A stretch of DNA of 64,000 nucleotides from Rhodococcus koreensis (GTDB lineage Bacteria > Actinomycetota > Actinomycetes > Mycobacteriales > Mycobacteriaceae): assembly GCF_900105905.1 (NCBI RefSeq), contig NZ_FNSV01000005.1:8327501-8391500 (forward strand), written 5' to 3'. Made by a program: the position numbers and the translations under genes. Position 1 is the first letter of the stretch; the number at the start of each line of letters is the position of its first letter. The notes under the pieces were generated by a model that saw only the letters and a program-made list of their open reading frames with translations, ran no database searches and was not told the origin of the DNA. Below are positions 1 to 11,764 of this stretch, piece by piece.

Positions 1-274
1 GAGACCGTTTAGTCCTCATCAGTAGGGCTGCGGGCGCTCATGGGTGGAACACTGACAAACTTTCCCGCGTATCGGTCGATCAGATGATCGACCGGCGGGT
101 GATATATCGATGCACTGTTGGGTCCTGAGAGAACACGCGAGTGTTTTTTCCAGGTAAGAACGACAAGCGATCATGGTGGTCATACCGGCCGGGTTTTCCC
201 GGTGTTCGGTGACGACAAGAACATGGTTGGTTGTGTGTTGTTTGAGAACTGCACAGTGGACGCGAGCATCTTTG
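1..274 (+). other. 16S-23S internal transcribed spacer (3' part)
   Basis: This stretch precedes the 23S gene and carries no tRNA gene and no credible coding frame; the 16S end is outside the window. It holds a perfect 10-bp inverted repeat with a 2-base centre (CGGTCGATCA at 73-82, TGATCGACCG at 85-94). Positions 235-264 are complementary to the segment after the 23S gene, making the long processing stem of the 23S precursor. The TTTGAGAACT element at 241-250 is typical of actinobacterial rRNA spacers. Confidence 0.85.
235..264 (+). other. 5' arm of the 23S precursor processing stem
   Basis: ACTGCACAGTGGACGCG at 248-264 is perfectly complementary to CGCGTCCACTGTGCAGT at 3420-3436, and GTGTTGTTT at 235-243 to AAACAACAC at 3442-3450. 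The two arms bracket the 23S gene and would form a 26-bp stem with one small internal loop, the usual substrate for RNase III in pre-rRNA maturation. Confidence 0.85.
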
Positions 275-3409
<3,135 letters not shown>

Positions 3410-3419
3410 AAAGAAGCTA

Positions 3420-3450
3420 CGCGTCCACTGTGCAGTATCTGAAACAACAC
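3420..3450 (+). other. 3' arm of the 23S precursor processing stem
   Basis: This is the partner of positions 235-264. It lies 11 nt beyond the estimated mature 23S end, in the 23S-5S spacer. The rest of that spacer (3451-3544) contains a second imperfect hairpin around 3476-3505 and no coding potential. Confidence 0.85.
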
Positions 3451-3544
3451 ACGTTTCGGAACTGAAGAAGAAGAACCACACCACCATCGGTCCAACGATG
3501 TGTGGTTGTGTCTTCGCTGATGTTCCGTGTGACAGTTTCATAGA

Positions 3545-3663
3545 GTTACGGCGGCCATAGCGGAGGGGAAACGCCCGGTCCCATTCCGAACCCGGAAGCT
3601 AAGCCCTCCAGCGCCGATGGTACTGCACCCGACAGGGTGTGGGAGAGTAGGACACCGCCGAAC
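3545..3663 (+). rRNA. rrf: 5S ribosomal RNA
   Basis: The sequence has the standard 5S features: GTTACGGCGGCCATAGCGG at the 5' end, CCCATTCCGAACCCGGAAGC in loops B and C, and GGGAGAGTAGGACACCGCCG at the 3' end. The terminal helix pairs the GGCGG-containing 5' end with the CCGCC-containing 3' end. It lies about 135 nt after 23S in the same transcript. The ends are estimated to within a few bases. Confidence 0.96.
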
Positions 3664-3673
3664 ATCCGTTACC

Positions 3674-3710
3674 GAAAGGGGACCCAATATACTGGGTCCC
3701 CTTTCGTGGT
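3674..3710 (+). terminator. Intrinsic terminator of the rRNA operon
   Basis: A perfect 13-bp stem (GAAAGGGGACCCA at 3674-3686 with TGGGTCCCCTTTC at 3693-3705) closes a 6-nt loop just after 5S. The downstream strand is T-rich (CTTTCGTGGTTTG). The next gene starts only about 20 nt later, so that gene is either read-through dependent or has a promoter inside the rRNA region. Confidence 0.9.
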
Positions 3711-3723
3711 TTGTGTGAAAGGA

Positions 3724-4668
3724 ATGACTGTGTCGGAGAGTGACGACGGACGTCGGTCCTTCCGCGGAGGCAATGCCTCCAACAGCAATCGTGGCGGTGC
3801 GTCCAGCGGCGACCGTGGCGGCGCCGGCGGTTCGGGTCGTGGTGGCTCGTCCGGTGGTCCCCGTCGCGATTCGCGCGACAACCGTGGCGGTGCCGGCGGC
3901 GATCGTCGCGGTGGCGGACCCCGTCGTGGCGGTGAGGGCGGCTTCGCGCCTCGCGGACGTGAAGGTGACCGTCCGCAGCGGCAGCAGGCCCGTCCGGACG
4001 AACCGGATCTGCCCGAGAACGTCGAGGCCGGTGAGCTCGATCCCGCGGTACGTCGCGATCTGCTGAGCTTGGACAAGACGAACGCGAACACGGTTGCGCG
4101 CCACCTGGTGATGGCCGGCAAACTCGTCGACGATGATCCGCGACTTGCGCTCGCGCATGCGCGAGCGGCGCGCCAGCGTGCGGGCCGCATCGCCATCGTC
4201 CGTGAGGCCGCGGGTATCACCGCGTACCACGCCGGCGAATGGGCGGAGGCGCTGTCGGAGTTGCGCGCTGCTCGTCGCATGGCAGGCGGTCCCGGACTGC
4301 TCGCGGTGATGGCGGACTGCGAACGTGGACTGGGTCGCCCGGAGCGTGCGATCGAACTCGGGCGAAGCGAGGAAGCTGCTGCGCTGTCCGGTGACGAGGC
4401 TGCCGAACTGCGCATGGTGGTCGCCGGAGCGCGCATGGACCTCGGTCAGTTCGATCAGGCCGTGGTCACGCTGCAGACCCCCGATCTCGACGCCGCGCGG
4501 ACCGGTCCCGGTGCCGCCCGTCTGTTCTACGCGTATGCCGATGCGCTGGTGGCGGCCGGTCGCATCGAGGACGGACTCAAGTGGTTCCTCAACGCCGCTG
4601 CGGCGGATCTCGAGGGTGACACCGACGCGGAGGAGCGTGTGGCCGAGCTGACCGGAGACGATCAGTGA
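3724..4668 (+). CDS. TPR-repeat protein with an RGG-rich N-terminal tail (Rv1691 position)
   Basis: The 314-residue product has two parts. Residues about 8-85 are a low-complexity tail of RGG, RG and GGPRR repeats, predicted to be disordered. Residues about 100-310 are Ala/Leu-rich helical repeats typical of tetratricopeptide proteins, with no catalytic motif. By position and architecture it corresponds to mycobacterial Rv1691; the function is unknown. RGG tails often bind RNA, so a ribosome-linked role is possible but is inference. The start is ATG 3724 or the in-frame GTG 3730; the latter lies 6 nt after AAAGGA (3718-3723) and has the better ribosome-binding spacing. The stop overlaps the next gene by GTGA. 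Confidence 0.85.
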   Translation: MTVSESDDGRRSFRGGNASNSNRGGASSGDRGGAGGSGRGGSSGGPRRDSRDNRGGAGGDRRGGGPRRGGEGGFAPRGREGDRPQRQQARPDEPDLPENVEAGELDPAVRRDLLSLDKTNANTVARHLVMAGKLVDDDPRLALAHARAARQRAGRIAIVREAAGITAYHAGEWAEALSELRAARRMAGGPGLLAVMADCERGLGRPERAIELGRSEEAAALSGDEAAELRMVVAGARMDLGQFDQAVVTLQTPDLDAARTGPGAARLFYAYADALVAAGRIEDGLKWFLNAAAADLEGDTDAEERVAELTGDDQ

Positions 4669-5660
4669 CGACCCTGCGGGAGAATTACGACGCTCTGTTG
4701 CTCGACCTGGACGGCACGCTGTACCAGGGGCCGCAGGAAATCCCCGGTGCGCGTGAGGCTTTGGCGACCGGGACGCAGCCCTGCTACTACGTGACCAACA
4801 ACGCCAGTCGCAGTCCCGGCGACGTCGCGGAGCACCTGACCGAACTCGGCTTCGCCGCCGACGAGTCGACGGTGGTGACGAGTTCGCAGTCCGCGGCCAG
4901 GCTCCTCGCGGAGAACGTGGCACCGGGCTCGGCGGTGCTGGTCGTGGGCACGGAAGCGCTCGCCGACGAGGTCCGGAACGTCGGACTGCGTCCGGTGCGG
5001 TCGTTCGAGGACGCACCCGCCGCCGTCGTCCAGGGACATTCGCCGACCACGGACTGGGCGATCCTCGCCGAGGCGACCCTCGCGATCCGTGCGGGCGCCG
5101 TCTGGGTGGCGGCGAACCTGGACTCGACCCTCCCCACCGAGCGGGGTCTCGTCCTCGGCAACGGTTCGATGGTCGCGGCCCTGCGCGCGGCGACATCCCG
5201 CGAACCACTCGTGGCGGGCAAGCCGGCAGCACCGCTGATGGAAGACGCGATGCGCCGCAGCGGTTGTGTGCGGCCCCTGGTGGTCGGCGACAGGCTGGAC
5301 ACCGACATCGAAGGCGCCAGCAACGTCGGTCTCGACTCGCTACTGGTCCTCACCGGCGTGAGCACCGCGATCGACGTCCTGCGTGCCGCCCCGGAGCAGC
5401 GCCCCACCTACCTGGCATCCGCACTGGACGCACTCAACCGGCCCGCCGACGAGTCGCTGGTCGGTGAGGACAGCCGGTGGTCCGTCGATTTCGACGGCAC
5501 CGATCTGGTGATCGAACCGACCGCGGATTCGACCGAGCCGGTGGATTCGACTGAGTTGCTGCGAGTGGTGGCCGTCGGTGCGTGGAAATTCCCCGACTTC
5601 GTGCGGATCACATCGACGACGCCCGCGGTGAGCGCGGTCGTGTCCGGCTGGGGTGCCTGA
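4665..5660 (+). CDS. HAD-IIA family phosphatase (Rv1692-like, probable glycerol-3-phosphate phosphatase)
   Basis: The 331-residue protein starts at GTG 4665, overlapping the previous stop. It shows the HAD motifs in order: LLDLDGTLYQG near residue 11 (nucleophile Asp14 and acid Asp16), the VTNNASRS motif II near residue 40, the Lys of AGKPAAPL, and VVGDRLDTDIEGA with the Mg-binding acids. The cap arrangement is that of the NagD/PGP type. The M. tuberculosis orthologue Rv1692 is reported as a glycerol-3-phosphate phosphatase that recycles phospholipid head groups; the same activity is inferred here from the motifs and gene order. About 70 C-terminal residues extend beyond the HAD core. Confidence 0.88.
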   Translation: MTTLRENYDALLLDLDGTLYQGPQEIPGAREALATGTQPCYYVTNNASRSPGDVAEHLTELGFAADESTVVTSSQSAARLLAENVAPGSAVLVVGTEALADEVRNVGLRPVRSFEDAPAAVVQGHSPTTDWAILAEATLAIRAGAVWVAANLDSTLPTERGLVLGNGSMVAALRAATSREPLVAGKPAAPLMEDAMRRSGCVRPLVVGDRLDTDIEGASNVGLDSLLVLTGVSTAIDVLRAAPEQRPTYLASALDALNRPADESLVGEDSRWSVDFDGTDLVIEPTADSTEPVDSTELLRVVAVGAWKFPDFVRITSTTPAVSAVVSGWGA

Positions 5661-5737
5661 AAGCCGCCCGACCCGCGTTGTTCGTCACGCGATTCGCTGT
5701 ATGCGTATCGGAACGCGATGGACTAGCGTTGTGCCCG

Positions 5738-5965
5738 ATGAGCACGCCAATACCGCGCCCGGGAGCCCATCTACCTGGGCCTCCTCAGAGTGTCGACCCC
5801 GAGAAGATCCACACGGAGGTCGACGGATTGTTGTCGCGGCTCGGAGCCGTCGAACCTGATCCCGACGACGAGCACGGCGTCGGGGTCATTCCACGCAAAG
5901 CCCACCTTCTCGAGAAGGCGCACGACGTGCTGGTGGAGGCCCTGGCCACCGTGGACAAGATCTGA
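5738..5965 (+). CDS. Small conserved protein of unknown function (Rv1693 position)
   Basis: This 75-residue acidic protein lies between the phosphatase and tlyA. It has a proline-rich start (MSTPIPRPGAHLPGPP) and then predicted helices ending in LEKAHDVLVEALATVDKI. I recognise no catalytic motif. A -10-like TAGCGT (5724-5729) ends 8 nt before ATG 5738, so the transcript may be leaderless. The stop is one base from the tlyA start, implying cotranscription. A longer reading to 5582 would overlap the previous gene and is unlikely. Confidence 0.75.
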   Translation: MSTPIPRPGAHLPGPPQSVDPEKIHTEVDGLLSRLGAVEPDPDDEHGVGVIPRKAHLLEKAHDVLVEALATVDKI

Positions 5966-5966
5966 C

Positions 5967-6797
5967 GTGGCCCGTCGAGCACGGGTGGATGCCGAACTCG
6001 TTCGGCGGGGGCTGGCCCGGTCCCGAGAACACGCGCAAGAACTCATCGCCTCCGGCCGAGTGCTGATCTCGGGTGCGGCAGCGACCAAACCGGCCACCGC
6101 CATCGAAGCGGGAACCCCGTTGCGGGTCGTCGAGGTCGACAACGAAGTGTCCTGGGCATCCCGTGGCGCGCACAAACTCCTCGGCGCTCTCGAGGCGTTC
6201 GGCCCCCGCGGACTCGAAGTCGACGGCAAGCGTTGCCTCGACGCCGGCGCATCGACCGGCGGCTTCACCGATGTGCTGCTGCACCACGGCGCGCGGGAGG
6301 TCGTGGCGGTGGACGTCGGGTACGGACAGTTGGTGTGGCGGCTGCAGTCCGACGACCGCGTGCACGTCGTGGACCGCACCAACGTGCGATCCATCGATGC
6401 CGAGCAGATCGGCGGCCCGGTCGAACTGGTGGTCGCGGACCTGTCGTTCATCTCCCTGAAGCTGGTTCTCCCGGCGTTCGTCGCCTGCGTGGGCGAGGGC
6501 GCAGACCTGATTCCGATGGTGAAGCCGCAGTTCGAGGTCGGCAAGGATCACGTGGGCTCCGGTGGGGTGGTGCGTGACCCGGAGTTGCGGGTCGCCGCGG
6601 CACTGGATGTCGCGAAGACGGCGGCCTCGCTCGGACTGCGTACCGTCGGTGCGGTGGCCAGCCCGCTGCCGGGACCGTCGGGGAACGTCGAATACTTCCT
6701 GTGGCTCCGCGCGGATGTCACACCCGGGACGGATGATGTACCGGTCGAGTCGGTAGAAGAGTTGATCCGCACCGCGGTGCAGGAGGGACCACAGTGA
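5967..6797 (+). CDS. tlyA: TlyA-type rRNA 2'-O-methyltransferase
   Basis: The 276-residue protein starts at GTG 5967, one base after the preceding stop. Residues 1-60 are an S4 RNA-binding domain (RRGLARSREHAQELIASGRV). A FtsJ/RrmJ methyltransferase fold follows, with the SAM site at CLDAGASTGGFTDVLL and later VVADLSFISL and MVKPQFEVG segments. In mycobacteria TlyA methylates the ribose of a 16S and a 23S cytidine, and its loss gives capreomycin resistance; the same role is expected here. The gene overlaps nadK by GTGA. Confidence 0.95.
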   Translation: MARRARVDAELVRRGLARSREHAQELIASGRVLISGAAATKPATAIEAGTPLRVVEVDNEVSWASRGAHKLLGALEAFGPRGLEVDGKRCLDAGASTGGFTDVLLHHGAREVVAVDVGYGQLVWRLQSDDRVHVVDRTNVRSIDAEQIGGPVELVVADLSFISLKLVLPAFVACVGEGADLIPMVKPQFEVGKDHVGSGGVVRDPELRVAAALDVAKTAASLGLRTVGAVASPLPGPSGNVEYFLWLRADVTPGTDDVPVESVEELIRTAVQEGPQ

Positions 6798-7756
6798 GCG
6801 GGGGAAGCAGCGGCGCCCAGCAACGCGAGCGGGAGATCCTGCTCGTGGCGCACCCGGGTCGCGCCGAGATCACGGAGACGGCGCGGCGCGTCGGCAAGAT
6901 CTTCGAGCGGGCCGGGATCGGACTGCGCGTCCTCGTCGACGAGGTCGACAGCACTCGCATCGAACCGATGGACGGCATGGCGGCCGACGAATTCCTGGTT
7001 CCCGGGCTCGAAGTCACCATCGTGCAGGCAGGGCCAGACGCGGCCCTCGGGTGCGAGATGGTGCTCGTCCTCGGTGGGGACGGGACGTTTCTCCGGGCGG
7101 CGGAACTCGCCCAGGCTGCGTCCATTCCGGTCCTCGGCATCAATCTGGGCCGGATCGGGTTCCTCGCGGAAACGGAGGCCGAGCACCTCGACGAGGCGCT
7201 CGGCCAGGTGGTGCGCCGGGAATACCGCATCGAACACCGCATGACGCTGGACGTGCTCGTCCGGGTGGACGACGAGATCATCGAACGAGGCTGGGCGCTC
7301 AACGAGGCGAGCATCGAGAACCGGTCCCGGCTCGGTGTCCTCGAGGTAGTGCTCGAGGTGGATGGGCGGCCGGTGTCGGCGTTCGGCTGCGACGGCGTGC
7401 TCATCTCCACACCCACCGGGTCGACGGCATACGCGTTCTCCGCGGGTGGCCCTGTGGTGTGGCCGGAGCTCGAGGCGCTGCTGGTCGTCCCTAGCAACGC
7501 GCATGCCTTGTTCGCGCGCCCCCTCGTGACGAGCCCGGAATCGCTGATCGCGGTGGAGACGGTGGCAGGCAGCCACGACGGCCTGGTGTTCTGCGACGGT
7601 CGCCGGACCCTCGAATTGCCTGCGGGCGCCCGCGTCGAAGTGGTGCGTGGCAAGGAACCCGTTCGTTGGGTACGACTGGATTCGGCGCCGTTCGCGGACC
7701 GGATGGTGCGAAAGTTCGAGCTGCCCGTCACCGGGTGGCGAGGAAGGAAGCCCTAG
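6794..7756 (+). CDS. nadK: NAD kinase
   Basis: This protein phosphorylates NAD to NADP. The 320-residue product carries the GGDGTFLRAAELA motif (catalytic Asp) near residue 92 and the TPTGSTAYAFSAGGP motif, both diagnostic of ATP/polyphosphate NAD kinases. It matches the position of Rv1695 (ppnK) between tlyA and recN. GTG 6794 overlaps the tlyA stop, indicating translational coupling. Confidence 0.97.
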   Translation: MSGGSSGAQQREREILLVAHPGRAEITETARRVGKIFERAGIGLRVLVDEVDSTRIEPMDGMAADEFLVPGLEVTIVQAGPDAALGCEMVLVLGGDGTFLRAAELAQAASIPVLGINLGRIGFLAETEAEHLDEALGQVVRREYRIEHRMTLDVLVRVDDEIIERGWALNEASIENRSRLGVLEVVLEVDGRPVSAFGCDGVLISTPTGSTAYAFSAGGPVVWPELEALLVVPSNAHALFARPLVTSPESLIAVETVAGSHDGLVFCDGRRTLELPAGARVEVVRGKEPVRWVRLDSAPFADRMVRKFELPVTGWRGRKP

Positions 7757-7758
7757 AC

Positions 7759-9531
7759 GTGCTGGCAGAGATCAGGATCGACAACCTCGGTGTGATCTCC
7801 GAGGCGTCGGCGCAATTCCACGAAGGTTTGACGGTGCTCACCGGTGAGACCGGTGCGGGCAAGACGATGGTGGTGACGAGCCTGCACCTGCTCAGCGGTG
7901 CGCGAGCAGACGCGGGACGGGTTCGCCTCGGTGCGCCCCGCGCCGTCGTCGAGGGCCGGTTCATGACCGACGAAGGCTCGGAGCACGTCGAACGCGCCGT
8001 GTCCCGGCTGCTCGAATCGACCGGTGCCGAGCGCGACGAGGACGGCACCATCATCGCGGTCCGCACCGTCGGCAGCGACGGCCGGTCCCGTGCCCACCTG
8101 GGTGGGCGCAGCGTTCCGGCGGGCGTGTTGTCCGAGTTCACCGATCCGCTGCTCACCGTGCACGGGCAGAACGACCAGCTGCGGCTGCTCCGCCCGGACC
8201 AGCAGTGCGCCGCACTCGACCGATTCGCGGACAAGACGGTCGGTCCGCTGGTCGCGCGGTACCGCAAGCACCGCGACGAGTGGATGACCGCGCGATCCGA
8301 ACTCATCGAACGGACCGGTCGTACGCGGGAACTCGCGCAGGAAGCCGACCAACTGACATTCGCCCTCAACGAGATCGACGGCGTCGCCCCGGCCCCCGGC
8401 GAGGACGAGTCGATCGTCTCCGAGGTCCGCAGGCTCAGCGAACTCGACTCGCTGCGGTCGGCGGCGGAGGAAGCACACGCCGCGCTCGCAGGCGGCGACG
8501 ACATGGACGGCGACGGTGTGGCCGCGCCCGCGCTGGACCTGCTGTCCGAGGCGCGGGCCCGGATCGAATCGGCCACCGACCCCGAACTCGACGGACTCGG
8601 ACCCCGCCTCGCCGAGGTGATCGCGGTGGTCACCGACGTCTCCGCCGACCTCACCACATACCTCGCCGGACTGCCCGCGGACCCGGGGGCACTGGACTCC
8701 CTGCTGTCCCGGCAGGCGGAGCTGAAGAACCTCATCCGCAAGTACGCCGCCGACGTCGACGGCGTCCTGGAATGGGCCGACAACGCCCGTGCGCGGCTCG
8801 AGAAGATCGACGTGTCCTCCGACGCGCTGGCCGCGCTGACGAAACAGGTGGAGGAGTCGGCGGCGTCGACCGCGGAGGCCGCGTCCAAACTGACCGCCGC
8901 CCGCGTCAAGGCCGCGACCAAACTCGCCAAGGCCGTCAGCTCCGAACTCGCCGGTCTGGCAATGGGCCGGGCGGCGCTCGAGGTGACGGTCCGGCCCCGG
9001 ATCGCCGGACCCCAGGACACGGCCCCGCTCACCGTCGACGGCACCGAACTCCATGCGGGATCGTCCGGCGTCGACGAAGTGGAGTTCCGGCTGTCGGCGC
9101 ACAGCGGCGCGCAGTCGCTGCCCATCAGCAAGAGCGCGTCCGGCGGTGAGCTCTCACGCGTGATGCTGGCCCTCGAGGTGGTGCTCGCCGGGTCCGACTC
9201 GGGCGCGACGATGGTGTTCGACGAGGTCGACGCCGGTGTCGGCGGACGGGCAGCGGTCGAGATCGGCAGGCGGCTGGCCCGGTTGGCCCGCACGCACCAG
9301 GTCATCGTCGTCACGCACCTGCCGCAGGTCGCGGCGTTCGCGGACACCCACCTGGTGGTCGACAAGGTCGACGACGAGGACGGCGTCGTCAGCAGTGGCG
9401 TGCACACACTCACCGACGACGAACGGGTCGTGGAACTGGCCCGGATGCTCGCCGGCCTCGACGACACCGAGACCGGACGCGCCCACGCGGAGGAGCTGTT
9501 GGCGACCGCCAGCGCCGAGCGTTCCGCCTGA
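7759..9531 (+). CDS. recN: DNA repair protein RecN
   Basis: RecN is an SMC-like ATPase acting in recombinational double-strand-break repair. The 590-residue protein has Walker A GETGAGKT at residues 29-36, a long central coiled-coil region, the ABC signature SGGELSRVMLALEVVL and Walker B MVFDEVDAGVGG near the C-terminus. GTG 7759 is chosen because it begins MLAEIRIDNL, the conserved N-terminus, and follows AGGAAGGAAG. Upstream in-frame codons lie inside nadK. Confidence 0.97.
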   Translation: MLAEIRIDNLGVISEASAQFHEGLTVLTGETGAGKTMVVTSLHLLSGARADAGRVRLGAPRAVVEGRFMTDEGSEHVERAVSRLLESTGAERDEDGTIIAVRTVGSDGRSRAHLGGRSVPAGVLSEFTDPLLTVHGQNDQLRLLRPDQQCAALDRFADKTVGPLVARYRKHRDEWMTARSELIERTGRTRELAQEADQLTFALNEIDGVAPAPGEDESIVSEVRRLSELDSLRSAAEEAHAALAGGDDMDGDGVAAPALDLLSEARARIESATDPELDGLGPRLAEVIAVVTDVSADLTTYLAGLPADPGALDSLLSRQAELKNLIRKYAADVDGVLEWADNARARLEKIDVSSDALAALTKQVEESAASTAEAASKLTAARVKAATKLAKAVSSELAGLAMGRAALEVTVRPRIAGPQDTAPLTVDGTELHAGSSGVDEVEFRLSAHSGAQSLPISKSASGGELSRVMLALEVVLAGSDSGATMVFDEVDAGVGGRAAVEIGRRLARLARTHQVIVVTHLPQVAAFADTHLVVDKVDDEDGVVSSGVHTLTDDERVVELARMLAGLDDTETGRAHAEELLATASAERSA

Positions 9532-9632
9532 CCCGGCCCGGCGGGCCGTCCGTGGTAATGGTGTGACTGATGTGGTAAACGGTTCGGCGCGCCTCCACAG
9601 GTCGGTCCGGCTTCCGGTCCATCATCGAATCC

Positions 9633-10817
9633 ATGAAGATGCCGGCACTGCTGTCACGTAACACCGAAACTTTGCCTGGGGTCAGCGGCATCGCCAGGGT
9701 GGATCGCAACACGGCCAAGTTGCTGCGCCGCGTCGGACCCGGTGACATCGTCGTTCTCGACGAGCTCGACCTCGATCGTGGAACCGCGGATGCCCTGGTG
9801 AAGGCCGGCGTTCTCGCAGTGATCAACGCGTCACCCTCGATCTCGGGGCGCTATCCCAACCTCGGTCCGGAGGTGATCGTCGCCAACGGCATCCTCCTGG
9901 TGGATTCGGCAGGCGCCGAGATCTTCAAGAGCATCAAGGACGGCAGCAAGGTCCGGGTGAACGGGGGAGGTGTCTACTCCGGGGAACGGCGCATCGCCAA
10001 GGGCGACGAACAGACCGAGGCGGAGATCTCCGACCGGATGATCGAGGCGAAGACCGGTCTGGTCGACCACCTCGAGGCGTTCTCCGGCAACACCATCGAG
10101 TTCATCCGCACCGAGAGTCCGTTGCTGATCGACGGTGTCGGGGTCCCCGACGTCGACGTCGACATGAAGGAACGGCACGTCGTGATCGTGTCCGACGGCC
10201 CGGACCACGCGTCCGACCTGAAGAACCTCAAGCCGTTCATCAAGGAGTACTCGCCGATCCTCATCGGTGTCGGGGCAGGTGCCGACGTCCTGAAGTCGGC
10301 GGGCTATCGCCCGGATCTCATCGTCGGCGACCCCGAGGACATCACGAGCGCCACGTTGAAGTCGGGCGCCGAGGTGGTTCTCCCCGCCGATCAGGACGGC
10401 CACGCACCCGGTCTGTCGCGCATCCAGGACCTCGGCATCGGAGCGATGACGTTCCCCGCGTCCGGATCCCCGTCCGACCTGGCGCTGCTGCTGGCCGATC
10501 ATCACGGCGCGTCGCTGATCGTCACGGTCGGGAGCACCGTCTCCCTCGACGAGTTCTTCGACCGCGGCCGCCGCGACAGCAATCCGTCGGCGTTCATGAC
10601 CCGCCTGAAGGTCGGGCCGAAACTGGTGGACGCGAAGGCTGTCGCGACCCTGTACCGCAGCCGGGTGTCGGGCGGCGCGATCGCGCTGCTCGTCCTCGCA
10701 GCTCTCGTGGCGGTAATCGTGGCTCTGGTCGTGTCCAACGTGGGTGGTGAGGCACTCGATTGGGCTGTCGCGACGTGGAACAGCTTCGCGTTGTGGGTGC
10801 AGGGGTTCTTCAAGTGA
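9633..10817 (+). CDS. steA: SteA-like cytokinetic ring protein
   Basis: The 394-residue protein matches the Rv1697 family, called SteA in Corynebacterium, where SteA and SteB localise to the division septum and support RipA-dependent cell separation. The N-terminal and central parts form a nucleotide-binding-like fold resembling thiamin pyrophosphokinase (GAGADVLKSAGYRPDLIVGDPEDI). One membrane helix lies near residues 348-372 (GGAIALLVLAALVAVIVALVVS), with a short Trp-rich tail. ATG 9633 and ATG 9639 are both possible starts. The gene overlaps the next by GTGA, consistent with a SteA-SteB pair. Confidence 0.9.
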   Translation: MKMPALLSRNTETLPGVSGIARVDRNTAKLLRRVGPGDIVVLDELDLDRGTADALVKAGVLAVINASPSISGRYPNLGPEVIVANGILLVDSAGAEIFKSIKDGSKVRVNGGGVYSGERRIAKGDEQTEAEISDRMIEAKTGLVDHLEAFSGNTIEFIRTESPLLIDGVGVPDVDVDMKERHVVIVSDGPDHASDLKNLKPFIKEYSPILIGVGAGADVLKSAGYRPDLIVGDPEDITSATLKSGAEVVLPADQDGHAPGLSRIQDLGIGAMTFPASGSPSDLALLLADHHGASLIVTVGSTVSLDEFFDRGRRDSNPSAFMTRLKVGPKLVDAKAVATLYRSRVSGGAIALLVLAALVAVIVALVVSNVGGEALDWAVATWNSFALWVQGFFK

Positions 10818-11764
10818 TTTCTCTGCGTCAACATGCCATTTCCATAGCGGCGATCTTTCTGGCTCTGGCAATCGGCGTGGTGATGGGCTCCGGCCTGTTG
10901 TCGAGTGGTCTCGTGTCGGGGCTGCGCGACGACAAGGCCGACTTGCAGACCGACATGGAGAACGCGACAGAACGCAACAACCAACTGACCGAGCAGTTGA
11001 ACTCGGCCGACGGATTCGATTCCGCGGTGGGCGGCCGCGTGGTCGCCGACTCGCTCGCGCAGCGCACCGTGATGGTCGTGACGACCCCCGATGCCGACCC
11101 CGCCGACCTCGACGGGGTCAACCGGATGATCGCGCAAGCAGGAGGTTCGGTGACCGGGCGGGTGTCGTTGACCGACTCGTTCGTCGACGCCACCGGCGGC
11201 GACCGGTTGCGGACGGTCGTCAACAATGTGATCCCCGCGGGCGTCACGTTGAAGACCGGGGCCGTCGACCAGGGCAGCCTCGCAGGCGACCTGCTGGGTT
11301 CGGTCCTCATGCTCGGCAAGGAGACGGGTCAGCCGCAGAGTTCCGCCCAGGAGATGGCGCTTGCCCTCGAGACCCTGCGCGGCGCCGGATTCGTCAGCTA
11401 CGACGACGGGGCCGTCCAGCCTGCGCAGGTCGCGGTGGTGCTGACCGGAGATCGGGACGTGGAGGACGGTGCCAGCGGCAACCGCGGTGCGGTCGTGGCT
11501 CGGTTCGCGGGCGCGCTGGACTCGCGCGGTGCCGGGGCGGTGCTCGCCGGACGTCCGGCCTCCGCCCAGGGTAACGGCGCGGTCGCCGTGGCACGCGCCG
11601 ACGCCGCCCTCTCGGCGGCGCTCACGACGATCGACAACATCGACCGGGAAGCGGGCAAGATCACCGTTCCGCTGGCGCTGCAGGAGCAACTGAACGGCGG
11701 CGCAGGCCGGTACGGCACGGGACCCGGCACCACCGGAGTCACCGTGGGGGCCACCCCGGCGTAG
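10814..11764 (+). CDS. steB: SteB / MctB family membrane-anchored protein (Rv1698)
   Basis: The 316-residue protein starts at GTG 10814, overlapping the steA stop. An N-terminal membrane helix (residues about 9-32, SIAAIFLALAIGVVMGSGLL) is followed by a coiled coil (DDKADLQTDMENATERNNQ) and an extracytoplasmic domain. The mycobacterial orthologue was described as the outer-membrane-associated copper protein MctB, and the corynebacterial one as SteB, the partner of SteA. I see no Cys- or Met-rich copper site in this sequence. Gene adjacency supports the division role at least as well as copper export. Confidence 0.88.
   Translation: MISLRQHAISIAAIFLALAIGVVMGSGLLSSGLVSGLRDDKADLQTDMENATERNNQLTEQLNSADGFDSAVGGRVVADSLAQRTVMVVTTPDADPADLDGVNRMIAQAGGSVTGRVSLTDSFVDATGGDRLRTVVNNVIPAGVTLKTGAVDQGSLAGDLLGSVLMLGKETGQPQSSAQEMALALETLRGAGFVSYDDGAVQPAQVAVVLTGDRDVEDGASGNRGAVVARFAGALDSRGAGAVLAGRPASAQGNGAVAVARADAALSAALTTIDNIDREAGKITVPLALQEQLNGGAGRYGTGPGTTGVTVGATPA

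Noticed and set aside
3538..5232. 564-codon minus-strand frame
   Set aside because: It covers 5S, the terminator and two plus-strand genes and has no coherent domain.
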